IMG/VR virus record: IMGVR_UViG_3300020572_000017
Location: 1-42,128 of that record
Reading direction: 5' to 3' (one strand)
DNA: 42,128 nt
From: a virus
A model generated the notes under the pieces. The model was not told the DNA's origin. It saw nothing but the letters and a program-made list of their open reading frames with translations, and did no database searches. Made by a program: the position numbers and the translations under genes. Positions 18,063-27,032 of this stretch are shown here, piece by piece (within the stretch, counting starts at the first letter, position 1; every line of letters begins with the position of its first letter).

Positions 18063-18084
18063 AAACATAAAAAACACCAATAAG

Positions 18085-18116
18085 TAGGCTCTTTGATATT
18101 TATATTAAAGAGCCTA
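18085..18116 (+). promoter_or_regulatory. Putative late promoter inside a perfect 10-bp inverted repeat, site 4
   Basis: TAGGCTCTTT (18085-18094) and AAAGAGCCTA (18107-18116) are perfectly complementary. The 12-nt loop, GATATTTATATT, is the core of the recurrent motif (octamer TATTTATA at 18097-18104). The ATG is at 18127. No T-run follows, so it is not an intrinsic terminator. This is the clearest example of the motif-in-loop arrangement; the mixed-base 10-bp stem is unlikely by chance at this spot. Confidence 0.6.
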
Positions 18117-18126
18117 TCTACTATAT

Positions 18127-19860
18127 ATGGGAAAACCAGGTGCATTCAAAAAAATAGGTAATCAAGACCAAACGATTACTCCTTTTAAGGCTTTCAAGTC
18201 TTGGAGATATGAGTCAACAGCTAGTTTAGACGCTTCTGGAATTGATAGATTAGTTGCAATTAAACCTAATCCAAACGTTTATTCAGGAAATAAAGTAACT
18301 TTGGAAACATGGCAACGAGAATTAGATTCAGGATCTTTATTAGTCAATTCTGCTAACTTTAAAGAATCTGCTTTAATGTGGTACAGTCTTGATCATTTAT
18401 ATTTTAAAAGAGCTGGTAAACCTTTTGAAACATTTGGCTATTCAGACCCATATAAAATAGAAAGAACTTTATTTGATGAAGCTTCTATTATTTCAATTCC
18501 ACAAAAACAATTTGGAGAAGGAATTAAACCAGGCTCTGTTAAATTGCATTTAACCAATCCTGCATTGTTAGCAACTTCAATGTCGTTTGTAGATGATGGA
18601 AAAGGCAATTTAATAGATTTGGCATTACCAGAGCCAGTTGATCAAGAACTTTTATATTTAGGATTTAATTCTTCTACATATGCAAAGAATTGGACTTCAG
18701 AAACAGTATCCACTGAAGATACGGATATAGTAAATGTATTTAAAGTAGATACTATAGTACCTGAAGTAACTGTAACAGGTAAAAATGTTTGGATATCTCC
18801 TAAATATGAATTACCTTCAGGATCTTGGGGTAATGCAGCACATTTCTATGAAGATAGTTATATTCGAATTCCAAACAAAGATGAATTCAATTTTAAACAA
18901 TCTCAAGATTTTGCAATTTCATTCTGGCTTAAGCGAGATGCAGTAACTGCAACAGATCAATATGTGTTATCAAAACGCACAACAGGCACGGCAGAAACTC
19001 TTAATAAAAAATTAATTAATACTTTAGATGTAAATGTTAACGCATCACAATATCCATTTGAAATTTATTATCCTTCAGGTTCATTTGCATTAACTTGTAA
19101 AATGTCTGATGGCGGAAGCACTTCTACATTATCAAACATACATAATGTTAGTGATCGAATTCACGTAATACTTCAAAAAACAGGTTCATTGATGCAACTA
19201 TGTATTAATGGAGTCGTAGCTGGTAGCACAAATGCGCCAAAAGGTAATTTCCATAACAATGCAGATGTATTTTTAGGCTCGTTAGGATTAAATTCAAATA
19301 GTATAGGCAATAAAGGATTTGTAGGAGCTATTGATGAATTTTTCATTTTCAATAAAGCATTAAATAACACAGAAAGAGCTACAATATCAACTACTTCATA
19401 TGATGTATTAATGAGTACCAATACCAATGCAGTTGGAAATGTATTTTATGAGCATGGTATTATTGTAATTTCAGATCCTAGACCAAAATATGGAAAAGGA
19501 ATTTATAGAATGTTCAATGATAAAGTATATAACTACTTAACAGGTCAGACACAGCAAGGTAATTTAACTGAATTTTATTTAGAATTTAATTCAACAGTTA
19601 CTTTATATGAGCATGAATATATTTGCAAACTAAAAGAAGATGAATTTAACTTTACATCTAATCCAACAATTCGAGAAGATAACAATGTAAATTCAGAAGT
19701 ACCAAAAGCAATAGTATCAAATACTCATTTTGCTCCTTATATTACAACAGTAGGTTTATATACTAAAAATGGAGAATTAGTAGCAGTAGGAAAATTAGGA
19801 ACACCAATTAAAAAACGAGATGATGTTGATTTAAATCTTATCATTCGTTTCGATATATAA
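18127..19860 (+). CDS. Virion structural protein B with LamG-like domain and shared C-terminal module
   Basis: The 577-aa product has a conserved-looking N-terminal domain (1-225: FKAFKSWRYESTASLDASGI, LMWYSLDHLYFKRAG) followed by a LamG/concanavalin-like lectin domain at about 235-430. That domain shows FYEDSYIRIPNKDEFNF, FAISFWLKRD, ALTCKMSDG and the characteristic closing GAIDEFFIFNKALNNTE. The C-terminal 90 residues (DEFNFTSNPT, YITTVGLYTKNGELVAVGKL, GTPIKK) match the end of the 425-aa neighbour. The LamG domain suggests polysaccharide or cell-surface binding from the virion. It ends 14 nt before the endonuclease I gene, with no visible terminator. Confidence 0.8.
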   Translation: MGKPGAFKKIGNQDQTITPFKAFKSWRYESTASLDASGIDRLVAIKPNPNVYSGNKVTLETWQRELDSGSLLVNSANFKESALMWYSLDHLYFKRAGKPFETFGYSDPYKIERTLFDEASIISIPQKQFGEGIKPGSVKLHLTNPALLATSMSFVDDGKGNLIDLALPEPVDQELLYLGFNSSTYAKNWTSETVSTEDTDIVNVFKVDTIVPEVTVTGKNVWISPKYELPSGSWGNAAHFYEDSYIRIPNKDEFNFKQSQDFAISFWLKRDAVTATDQYVLSKRTTGTAETLNKKLINTLDVNVNASQYPFEIYYPSGSFALTCKMSDGGSTSTLSNIHNVSDRIHVILQKTGSLMQLCINGVVAGSTNAPKGNFHNNADVFLGSLGLNSNSIGNKGFVGAIDEFFIFNKALNNTERATISTTSYDVLMSTNTNAVGNVFYEHGIIVISDPRPKYGKGIYRMFNDKVYNYLTGQTQQGNLTEFYLEFNSTVTLYEHEYICKLKEDEFNFTSNPTIREDNNVNSEVPKAIVSNTHFAPYITTVGLYTKNGELVAVGKLGTPIKKRDDVDLNLIIRFDI

Positions 19861-19874
19861 AACAAAATATAGTT

Positions 19875-20279
19875 ATGGCAAGAAAAAACCCATATAGTAA
19901 AAAAGCGGTTGCAGCTAAGTACGGATTCCGTAGTGGCTTGGAAATGGATATTGATAATTCTTTAAAAGAGCAGGGAGTTGATGGAGAGTATGAACAGCAT
20001 ATAATTGAATATGTTAAACCAGAAACTAAACACAAATATCACCCTGACTTTAAACTTCCAAATGGAATATTTGTAGAAACAAAAGGAAGATTTTTAACAG
20101 ATGACAGAAAAAAGCATTTGTTAATTAAAGCTCAGCATCCAGAATTAGATATTAGATTTTTATTTCAAAACTCTAAAAGTAAAATTAGTAAAGGATCAAA
20201 AACTACATATGCCGATTGGTGTATAAAGTATTCGTTCAAATTTGCAGACAAAGAAATACCTGCAGATTGGCTAAAATAA
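19875..20279 (+). CDS. T7 endonuclease I-type Holliday junction resolvase
   Basis: The 134-aa protein is very close in pattern to phage T7 gp3 (endonuclease I, 149 aa). It contains FRSGLE, then HPDFKLPNGIFVETKGR, DDRKKHLLIKAQHPELDIR and a C-terminal FADKEIPADWLK. All metal-site residues are present: Glu23, Glu38, Asp58, Glu68 and Lys70, corresponding to T7 Glu20, Glu35, Asp55, Glu65 and Lys67. The enzyme cleaves branched DNA and is needed to debranch replicated concatemers before packaging. T4 itself uses the unrelated endonuclease VII (gp49), so this is a non-orthologous replacement or an acquired gene. It is followed by primase and Mre11-Rad50 genes, forming a DNA-processing cassette inside the tail block. 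Confidence 0.95.
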   Translation: MARKNPYSKKAVAAKYGFRSGLEMDIDNSLKEQGVDGEYEQHIIEYVKPETKHKYHPDFKLPNGIFVETKGRFLTDDRKKHLLIKAQHPELDIRFLFQNSKSKISKGSKTTYADWCIKYSFKFADKEIPADWLK

Positions 20280-20317
20280 TTTGGAGTAACCGAATGATTA
20301 TCTTATATTTAATCTAG

Positions 20318-21265
20318 ATGATAAGTACTAAGCTAATCCAATTGATCGAGTCTGTCTTAGGCAGAGGTAAGGTTACTAACAAAGGTAACATAGCTCATCA
20401 TTGTCCATTTTGTCATTCTCCTAGAAAGAAATTAGAAGTACAATCTGTTACAAGTGATAAAGGAGAAAATCCTTGGCATTGTTGGGTTTGTAATAAGTCA
20501 GGTAAAAAGCTTTCGACCTTATTTAAGGCATTAAACGTAAGCCGTGATAAACTGTCTGAGCTGTATAAATTACTTAACAGCCAACCCAAATATAGTAACA
20601 GTAAGAACGACGGCTTACGCCAATCTATGACGGTCCTAGACCTGCCTAAAGAGTATATTCCCTTGTATAAACATTCTGAATCTATAGAATATAAAAATGC
20701 TATACATTATTTAAGAGCCAAACGAAAAATATCTCTTTCTGAGATAGTAAAATATGGTATTGGATATTGTGAATCAGGTGAATATAGTAAAAAGATTATA
20801 ATTCCTTCATATGATGAATTTGGTAAATTAAATTTCTTTGTAGGAAGAGCTTATTACGACGCAGAATCATTTAAACATAAAAATCCAGACTATTCTAAAA
20901 ATTGTGTTGGATTTGAATTATTTATAAATTGGTCACTTCCTATTGTATTAGTAGAAGGTGCATTTGACGCAATTGCAGTTAGACGAAATGTTATTCCATT
21001 ATTTGGTAAAACTATATCTGAAGATTTGCGTAAAAAGGTTATAGAAAACAAAGTTACTCAAGTATATATTTGTCTTGATAAAGACGCTCAAAAACAAGCT
21101 CTAGAACACGCAGAGTATTTTATGAACAATGGAGTGCAAGTTTATTTTGTTGATTTACAAGAAAAAGATCCAGCAGATATTGGATTTGAAAGAATGTGTA
21201 CATTAATAAAAGAAACTCAACCATTAACTTTTGCGAAATTCATAGAGTATAAATTATTTGCATAA
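20318..21265 (+). CDS. 61: DnaG-type DNA primase (T4 gp61-like)
   Basis: The 315-aa protein has a CHC2-like zinc-binding N-terminus: HHCPFCHSPRK (Cys29, Cys32) and NPWHCWVCNKSGKK (Cys55, Cys58). A TOPRIM domain follows, with the glutamate in IVLVEGAFDAIAV (Glu213, Asp217) and the acidic VYICLDKDAQKQA segment. Length is close to T4 gp61 (342 aa). It should make RNA primers for lagging-strand synthesis with a replicative helicase that is not in this window. The start follows TTATATTTAATC, a one-mismatch form of the recurrent octamer. It overlaps the recombination-nuclease gene by 1 nt (TAATG), so both are probably translated together. Confidence 0.92.
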   Translation: MISTKLIQLIESVLGRGKVTNKGNIAHHCPFCHSPRKKLEVQSVTSDKGENPWHCWVCNKSGKKLSTLFKALNVSRDKLSELYKLLNSQPKYSNSKNDGLRQSMTVLDLPKEYIPLYKHSESIEYKNAIHYLRAKRKISLSEIVKYGIGYCESGEYSKKIIIPSYDEFGKLNFFVGRAYYDAESFKHKNPDYSKNCVGFELFINWSLPIVLVEGAFDAIAVRRNVIPLFGKTISEDLRKKVIENKVTQVYICLDKDAQKQALEHAEYFMNNGVQVYFVDLQEKDPADIGFERMCTLIKETQPLTFAKFIEYKLFA

Positions 21266-24200
21266 TGAAAACATTTAATATTGGAATAGATAAAATTGAT
21301 AAAATATATCATTTAGCTGATATCCACATTAGAAATTTAAAAAGACATCAAGAGTATAAAACGGTATTTGAAAGAACTGTAAATGCTATTAAAGCAACTA
21401 TAGGTCCTAATGATATTATATTTTTAGGAGGAGATATTGTGCATGCCAAAACGGATATGACACCGGAATTAGTACAATCTGTGCAAGAGTTCTTTAAAAT
21501 GTTTGCAGATATTGCTCCGACAATATTAATTACAGGTAATCACGATTGTAATTTAAACAATAAATCTAGATTAGATGCATTGACTCCAATTGTAAATGCA
21601 CTTAATCATCCAAACATGTATTATCTCAAAGATTCTGGGGTATATCATATAGCCGACAAACACTTTGTAGTTATGTCTGTTTTTGATAAACCTAAAGATT
21701 TCATCAAAGCAGATTCATTTACTGGAGATTATAAAATTGCACTTCATCATGGAGCTGTAAATAACGCTTTAACTGACATTGGATTTCGGTTAGTTAATGA
21801 CAATGTAGATATTGATACTTTTAAAGGATATAATATTACATTGTTAGGGGATATTCATAAACCTAATCAATATTTAGACGAGGCGAAGACTATCGCATAT
21901 CCAGGTTCACTTATACAGCAAAATTACGCAGAAGCTTTACTTCATGGAATGTTAGTGTGGGATACAAATACATCTCAAGCAGAGTTTGTAGAAATTCCAA
22001 ATGACATTTGCTATTATACTTTGGAAATTGATAATAACAATTTCAATCCAATTCCAGATTTATTAAAAGGTAAAACAATTCGTCTTAGAATTAAGTCACA
22101 AAATACAGAACCCGCAGATTTAAAAGCAGCTATTGCTGAAATTAAAACTGATTTTAATATTGAAGAGTTTACAATTCAAAAAGTTAATGACTTTACTCAA
22201 AATAAAACTCGAGTACAAAAGATTAATATTGGAGATGTTCGAGATACTGAATATCAAAATGAACTTATTTCAAAATATTTAGAAAATAAATTTGCGTTAG
22301 ATGATGATATCTTAGATGGAGTTCGCCACGTTAATAGAACTGTAAATTCAGGATTACCTACATTAGAAATAAATCGAAATGTATCTTGGATTCCAAAGCG
22401 ATTTGAGTTTTCAAATATGTTTAGTTATGGAATTGACAATGTAATTGACTTTACTAATATGAAAGGAGTGTATGGAATATTCGCTCCTAACGCTTCAGGT
22501 AAATCAACAATGTTAGATGCTATTACATATTGTATATTTGATAAATGTGGAAGAACATCTAAAGCTTCAAGTGTAATGAATAATAAATCTGGTTCGTTTA
22601 AATGTAAATTTAACTTTGAATTAGATGGAAAAGATTATTTTATTGAAAAGATAGCAACTAAAGGAAGAGGTAACCACGTAAGGGTAGATGTTGACTTTTA
22701 TACTATAGACGATTTAGGTCAAAAAGAATCTTTAAATGGTAAAGAAAGAAGTGAGACAAACGATCATATCAGACAATTATTAGGAACTTATGAAGATTTT
22801 GTTTTAACTGCGTTGTCAGTGCAAAATAACAATTCAGGGTTTATTGATATGGCTCAAAAAGATCGTAAAGATTTGTTAGCACAGTTTTTAGATATTAATA
22901 TATTTGAAGATTTGTATAATATTGCCAATCAAGATATTAAAGAAGTAGCTACATTAGTTAAAGAGTATCAAAGGCAAGATTTTGGAACTCAATTAGCACA
23001 AGCAATAACAGACATTGACACTTTCTCTAAAGAACATAAAAGTTATCAAATTGATAAACTTGAATTAGAAAGTAAAATTGAAAAGATAAATGAACAAATA
23101 CTTCAATTAACTGGAGATTTAGTTCCAATTGATTCTTCAATTGAAAATATTGATTTATTAAATGACACAAAATCTAAAGTAGAAAAATTAGCAATTGATT
23201 TAAGCATTGATGCTGTAAATAAAACGGAAGAATCATCTAATGTTGAAATCAAAATTGCAGAATTAAATTTGGAATTGAATAAATTTAATATTTCAGAAAT
23301 TCAAGCTCGTATAGATGTTTTAGAAAGTATTAAAACTAATGAAAATACTTTAGTAGGTCATGTAGAAAGGCTTAAAGCAGAAGTTCGTCATAAGCTAGAA
23401 AAAATGGAAAAGCTTAATGATTTAGAATATGATGAAAATTGTAAATTCTGTATGGATAACGTTTTTGTTAAAGACGCTATTGCTACTAAAGCTTCTATAG
23501 AGCATGATAAATCAGAAGCTCAAGAGTTAGCAAATAAATTAGATGTAGTTAAGCAAAAAATTGCAGAATTAATTCCTTCTGTTCAAGAAAAAGAAGATTA
23601 TAATAAATTGCAAAGAGAAATTCATCAAAATGAATCTGTTAAATCTTCTATCGAATCTGCATTACATCAAATAGATTCTAAACAACATCAATTAGCAACT
23701 AAATTAAATGAAGTTGTTCATCAAATTGAAGAATATTATAAAAAAGAAGCTGCTATTAAAGAAAATAAATTAATTAAAGCAGTTATCAATAACTTAAATG
23801 ACGAGGTATCTTCATTGAAATCAGATTTAAGTATTTTAAATGATGATATTTTAAATTGTCATTCAAATATGTTAGTTGCTGAAAAATTAAAAGAAAAAGC
23901 AGAAGAATCTATTGTCAAATTAAAAGATTTAACACAGCAGTATAAATTCTATGAATACTATTTACAAGCAGTAAATCGAGATGGAGTTCCATATGACTTA
24001 ATTACTACGGCAGTTCCATATATTGAACAAGAAATCAATAATATACTTACTCAGTTAGTTGATTTCAATTTAATGCTTGAAATGGATGGTAAAAATATTA
24101 ATTGTTATATTGTATATGATCAAGATAACTTCTGGCCAATAGAATTAACTTCAGGAATGGAAAAGTTTGTATCGTCACTAGCAATTAGAACTGCATTGAT

Positions 24201-24423
24201 CAATGTATCTTCATTACCTAGACCAAATTTCCTAGCTATTGATGAAGGATTTGGTGTACTTGATTCTGACAACTTAAATTCCATATTCAATTTATTTGAT
24301 TATTTAAAAAGTCAATTTTCATTTATGTTAGTAATTTCTCATATTGACTCTATGAGAGATGTAGTAGACCATTTAGTAGAGATTGTTAAAACCAACGGAA
24401 ATTCCAAGATCTATTACATTTAG
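21265..24423 (+). CDS. 47/46: Fused Mre11-Rad50 (gp47-gp46) recombination nuclease
   Basis: The 1052-aa product joins two T4 proteins in one chain. Residues 1-330 are a calcineurin-like nuclease (Mre11/SbcD/gp47): Asp19 and His21 in LADIHIRN, Asp57 in FLGGDIVH, GNHD (Asn92-His93-Asp94), His161/His162 and GDIHKP (Asp196, His198). Residues 385-1052 are the Rad50/SbcC/gp46 ATPase. Walker A is APNASGKST with Lys413, followed by long coiled coils and a zinc hook Cys726-x-x-Cys729 (CKFC). The LTSG signature lies near Ser963 and Walker B is AIDEGFG with Asp993-Glu994. In T4 these are separate genes and form the end-resection complex for recombination-dependent replication. Both halves look intact. 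Confidence 0.95.
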   Translation: MKTFNIGIDKIDKIYHLADIHIRNLKRHQEYKTVFERTVNAIKATIGPNDIIFLGGDIVHAKTDMTPELVQSVQEFFKMFADIAPTILITGNHDCNLNNKSRLDALTPIVNALNHPNMYYLKDSGVYHIADKHFVVMSVFDKPKDFIKADSFTGDYKIALHHGAVNNALTDIGFRLVNDNVDIDTFKGYNITLLGDIHKPNQYLDEAKTIAYPGSLIQQNYAEALLHGMLVWDTNTSQAEFVEIPNDICYYTLEIDNNNFNPIPDLLKGKTIRLRIKSQNTEPADLKAAIAEIKTDFNIEEFTIQKVNDFTQNKTRVQKINIGDVRDTEYQNELISKYLENKFALDDDILDGVRHVNRTVNSGLPTLEINRNVSWIPKRFEFSNMFSYGIDNVIDFTNMKGVYGIFAPNASGKSTMLDAITYCIFDKCGRTSKASSVMNNKSGSFKCKFNFELDGKDYFIEKIATKGRGNHVRVDVDFYTIDDLGQKESLNGKERSETNDHIRQLLGTYEDFVLTALSVQNNNSGFIDMAQKDRKDLLAQFLDINIFEDLYNIANQDIKEVATLVKEYQRQDFGTQLAQAITDIDTFSKEHKSYQIDKLELESKIEKINEQILQLTGDLVPIDSSIENIDLLNDTKSKVEKLAIDLSIDAVNKTEESSNVEIKIAELNLELNKFNISEIQARIDVLESIKTNENTLVGHVERLKAEVRHKLEKMEKLNDLEYDENCKFCMDNVFVKDAIATKASIEHDKSEAQELANKLDVVKQKIAELIPSVQEKEDYNKLQREIHQNESVKSSIESALHQIDSKQHQLATKLNEVVHQIEEYYKKEAAIKENKLIKAVINNLNDEVSSLKSDLSILNDDILNCHSNMLVAEKLKEKAEESIVKLKDLTQQYKFYEYYLQAVNRDGVPYDLITTAVPYIEQEINNILTQLVDFNLMLEMDGKNINCYIVYDQDNFWPIELTSGMEKFVSSLAIRTALINVSSLPRPNFLAIDEGFGVLDSDNLNSIFNLFDYLKSQFSFMLVISHIDSMRDVVDHLVEIVKTNGNSKIYYI

Positions 24424-24442
24424 ATATTTATTTTAAATAGAT
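24409..24442 (+). promoter_or_regulatory. Putative late promoter with hairpin, site 5
   Basis: GATATTTATTTTAAA (octamer TATTTATT at 24425-24432) begins just after the stop codon of the fused nuclease gene. ATCTATT (24409-24415) and AATAGAT (24436-24442) form a perfect 7-bp stem with a 20-nt loop holding the motif. The ATG of the fibre-like gene is at 24456. The site lies exactly where transcription changes from a DNA-metabolism gene to a virion gene, which fits a late promoter. Confidence 0.5.
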
Positions 24443-24455
24443 ACCTAATCAAGTA

Positions 24456-26984
24456 ATGGCTAAAAAAGAAATAACATACCAAGGTCTAGTCGACTTAAAC
24501 GTTCAGGTAGAAGACATTAGTTTAAGCTCACCCAATTATTTCAGAGTGTCTAAACTGCCTTCTGAATTTACTGCTGGTAAAAACGTGTTTCGGTTCAAAG
24601 GAAACGCTTCATTATTTGCAGAAGGAGCTCCTATATACATTGAAATTTTAGATGCAAATGGAGATCCAATTTATTATGAAACTAGTTTAGATTTAGAGTC
24701 AGCAGAACAAGCTGCTATTGTTACAGTTTATATAAATGAAGATACTGCCCCAGGCGTAGCAATTATTGCTATTTGCAGTACTGCAAACTATGACATTGAT
24801 GGAAAGATATTAGATACAACACAAATTAATGTTCGTTGGACTAATCAAATTTATATTGATGTTTCTAAAAGAAATGAAGCTGAAATAATTTTTGATGCCC
24901 TTCCAGAAGTCACTGTATTTCCATCAACAGGTTCTTATATAGTTAAAACTTATTTCGGAAATAATAAAGTAGCTCAATTAGCATTTTCATCATCTAAATA
25001 TTATTATAGAAACGATACACCAATTGTAACTGGATATATTGGAAATATTGGAAATGGAGTAGCTGCTAATTATGTAATTGATCCAAATAGTTTAGAAGCC
25101 GCGACAATTACATTTCCAATATCTTCATTACAGAATGCAACTCCAGCTGCTCTTAACACAATAACTACTACTCAATTTACTAGCAGTGTTGATTCATTTA
25201 TTTATAACACAGATATTTTATGGTTTAATCTAGATCAAGCTTATGGAGACACATGGGATCCATTAACCGCTAAATTATTAATTGCCGGAGCAATACCAGT
25301 AAATAAAACAGTATCTGATTATTTAAGTGTAGGTCAAGAAGTTCAATTAGCAGTTGACACCTTTTACGATTATGAAATAATTACAGCAAGAATTGTTAGC
25401 ATTAATAGTAGTAATGAAATAACTTTAGATAATACTACTTCTATTACTGATCCATTATACACAGGTACTCTGCTACCATCTATAGGAATTAAACTTGCAC
25501 AACCTTTAACAGTTGATCAGACTAACGGAATTGAGCATATTTATAGCAATGCTTCTTTTAGTACAAATCCAACATTTACATTTGAACAATTACCAAATGT
25601 AAGTGCTAGTACTCAAAATACAAACAATTTAGTTACTGTATATTTTAACAATTTAGAACCTCAAACAGGAACAGTATCTAAAATTAGATCATATTATCGC
25701 TCATCGGGTATTGGAGAATATATTCTTTCAAATGAAACAGATATATCTGGACAAGAAACAGAATTTGGATTTAATACAAATGTAGTAACCGCTTCGTTCT
25801 TTTTACCTACAACTCAAAGAAATGATAAATTAGATTTTAAATTTGAATTTGTTAATCCTGCTGGATTTGTTTCAAAACAAGTTGTAGAATCTGTAAACAA
25901 TACATTTTTAGGTGGCAACACTTACATAGGAGGTGATGATAATTTATTAACGGGATCTTTATATGTAGCAGGCTCAACTGGAACTGGAGTTCACATTTCA
26001 GGAAAAGGAAAGTCAGCGATGATTCGCAGTATTGGATATACAGGATTTCAAAATGCAATCGCGCCAGGAGGAACGGGAGGATTTGTAATGTATTCTGGAT
26101 CTATTCAACCTTTATTAGGTTCCGCAGAATCATATTCTGGAGTAGGTTTAGAGTTAGTAGCAAATTCAGCTTCTTATTTTAAATACGCTACTGCAGGAGG
26201 TGGAACGTTAGACATTAGAACAAATTCATTCTTTTTTGGATCGCCTAGTTCATCTTTTATAAGCTCATCTAATGGAGCAATTTCAATATTCTCTAATAAT
26301 TTCAAATTAAATACAATAGGTCAAGTTACTGCTTCTGCAATTTTAGTAAATAAAGTTGTTGCTAGTACAGCTCAGACAATGATTGATACTTCCAATGCTA
26401 TATTGGACGCTACAAATTTAGGAAGAACTTTATATCACGATCCAACCGAGTATACTGTACAGTCAGCTAGTTTTTCTGGATTTAACACTACAGGTACATA
26501 TATAGGATCTACAGTATTTCAAGGATTGAAAAATGAGTTTAAGTATACTATATCATATCAAAATAAAATGATAATTTCTGCGGCCGCAAGTGCAGTTGTT
26601 ACTAAAACAACTAGTTTAATTGCTAGTTGGTCATATGCAAATTCCGGATCTAATTACGACATGACTCATTTTTATACTACCAATATGTCATTGAATGGCA
26701 CTGCAGTTGGAACTTATACTAAAACGTTTTCTGAAGATTTAGCTGAAGGTTCAGCTCTTGAATTAACTAATCAAGTTCCATTCGGAGGGTCAGATTATAC
26801 AGGGTATCAAGGAAAATTAATGCGAGTTGATTTGTATTTAAGAATAGGAGGGCCTTCAGGCGCGAGTGGTATTTCAACTATAACAGGCTCGATTAAAAAT
26901 ATTACTATAACAGGTACTCGAGGTTTAGGGTCTTCATGGGGTCAGGAATTAACAGAAGATCCAATTGGAGGAGGATTTTTTTAA
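24456..26984 (+). CDS. Tail fibre-like structural protein
   Basis: The 842-aa protein is almost entirely beta-strand-rich (Thr, Ser, Asn, Ile, Gly, Tyr). Residues 1-160 form a conserved-looking domain (ITYQGLVDLNVQVEDISL; FRVSKLPSEFTAGKNVFRF; QINVRWTNQIYIDVSKRN). Residues about 485-640 contain Gly/Ser-rich short repeats (GGNTYIGGDDNLLTGSLYVA, GGTLDIRTNSFFF, SSNGAISIFSNNFKLN) like a triple-stranded beta-helix of fibre or spike proteins. The C-terminal 180 residues could be a receptor-binding or trimerising head. No catalytic motif is seen. It pairs with the collagen-like fibre gene immediately downstream. The role is inferred from composition and context. Confidence 0.7.
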   Translation: MAKKEITYQGLVDLNVQVEDISLSSPNYFRVSKLPSEFTAGKNVFRFKGNASLFAEGAPIYIEILDANGDPIYYETSLDLESAEQAAIVTVYINEDTAPGVAIIAICSTANYDIDGKILDTTQINVRWTNQIYIDVSKRNEAEIIFDALPEVTVFPSTGSYIVKTYFGNNKVAQLAFSSSKYYYRNDTPIVTGYIGNIGNGVAANYVIDPNSLEAATITFPISSLQNATPAALNTITTTQFTSSVDSFIYNTDILWFNLDQAYGDTWDPLTAKLLIAGAIPVNKTVSDYLSVGQEVQLAVDTFYDYEIITARIVSINSSNEITLDNTTSITDPLYTGTLLPSIGIKLAQPLTVDQTNGIEHIYSNASFSTNPTFTFEQLPNVSASTQNTNNLVTVYFNNLEPQTGTVSKIRSYYRSSGIGEYILSNETDISGQETEFGFNTNVVTASFFLPTTQRNDKLDFKFEFVNPAGFVSKQVVESVNNTFLGGNTYIGGDDNLLTGSLYVAGSTGTGVHISGKGKSAMIRSIGYTGFQNAIAPGGTGGFVMYSGSIQPLLGSAESYSGVGLELVANSASYFKYATAGGGTLDIRTNSFFFGSPSSSFISSSNGAISIFSNNFKLNTIGQVTASAILVNKVVASTAQTMIDTSNAILDATNLGRTLYHDPTEYTVQSASFSGFNTTGTYIGSTVFQGLKNEFKYTISYQNKMIISAAASAVVTKTTSLIASWSYANSGSNYDMTHFYTTNMSLNGTAVGTYTKTFSEDLAEGSALELTNQVPFGGSDYTGYQGKLMRVDLYLRIGGPSGASGISTITGSIKNITITGTRGLGSSWGQELTEDPIGGGFF

Positions 26985-27006
26985 AATTTAATTTAATAAC
27001 AATACA

Positions 27007-27021
27007 GATATTTATTACAAA
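27007..27021 (+). promoter_or_regulatory. Putative late promoter motif, site 6
   Basis: GATATTTATTACAAA (octamer TATTTATT at 27009-27016) lies 16 nt before the ATG at 27033. I see no convincing short inverted repeat around it: TTTAATT upstream can pair with AATTAAA at 27026-27032, but the loop would be over 30 nt and the arms are AT-only. The motif is accepted on sequence and position alone. Confidence 0.4.
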
Positions 27022-27032
27022 GACCAATTAAA

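Noticed and set aside
18085-18116. Intrinsic transcription terminator
   Set aside because: The stem is followed by TCTACTATAT and not a T-run, the loop is a 12-nt conserved motif, and the next gene starts 10 nt later.
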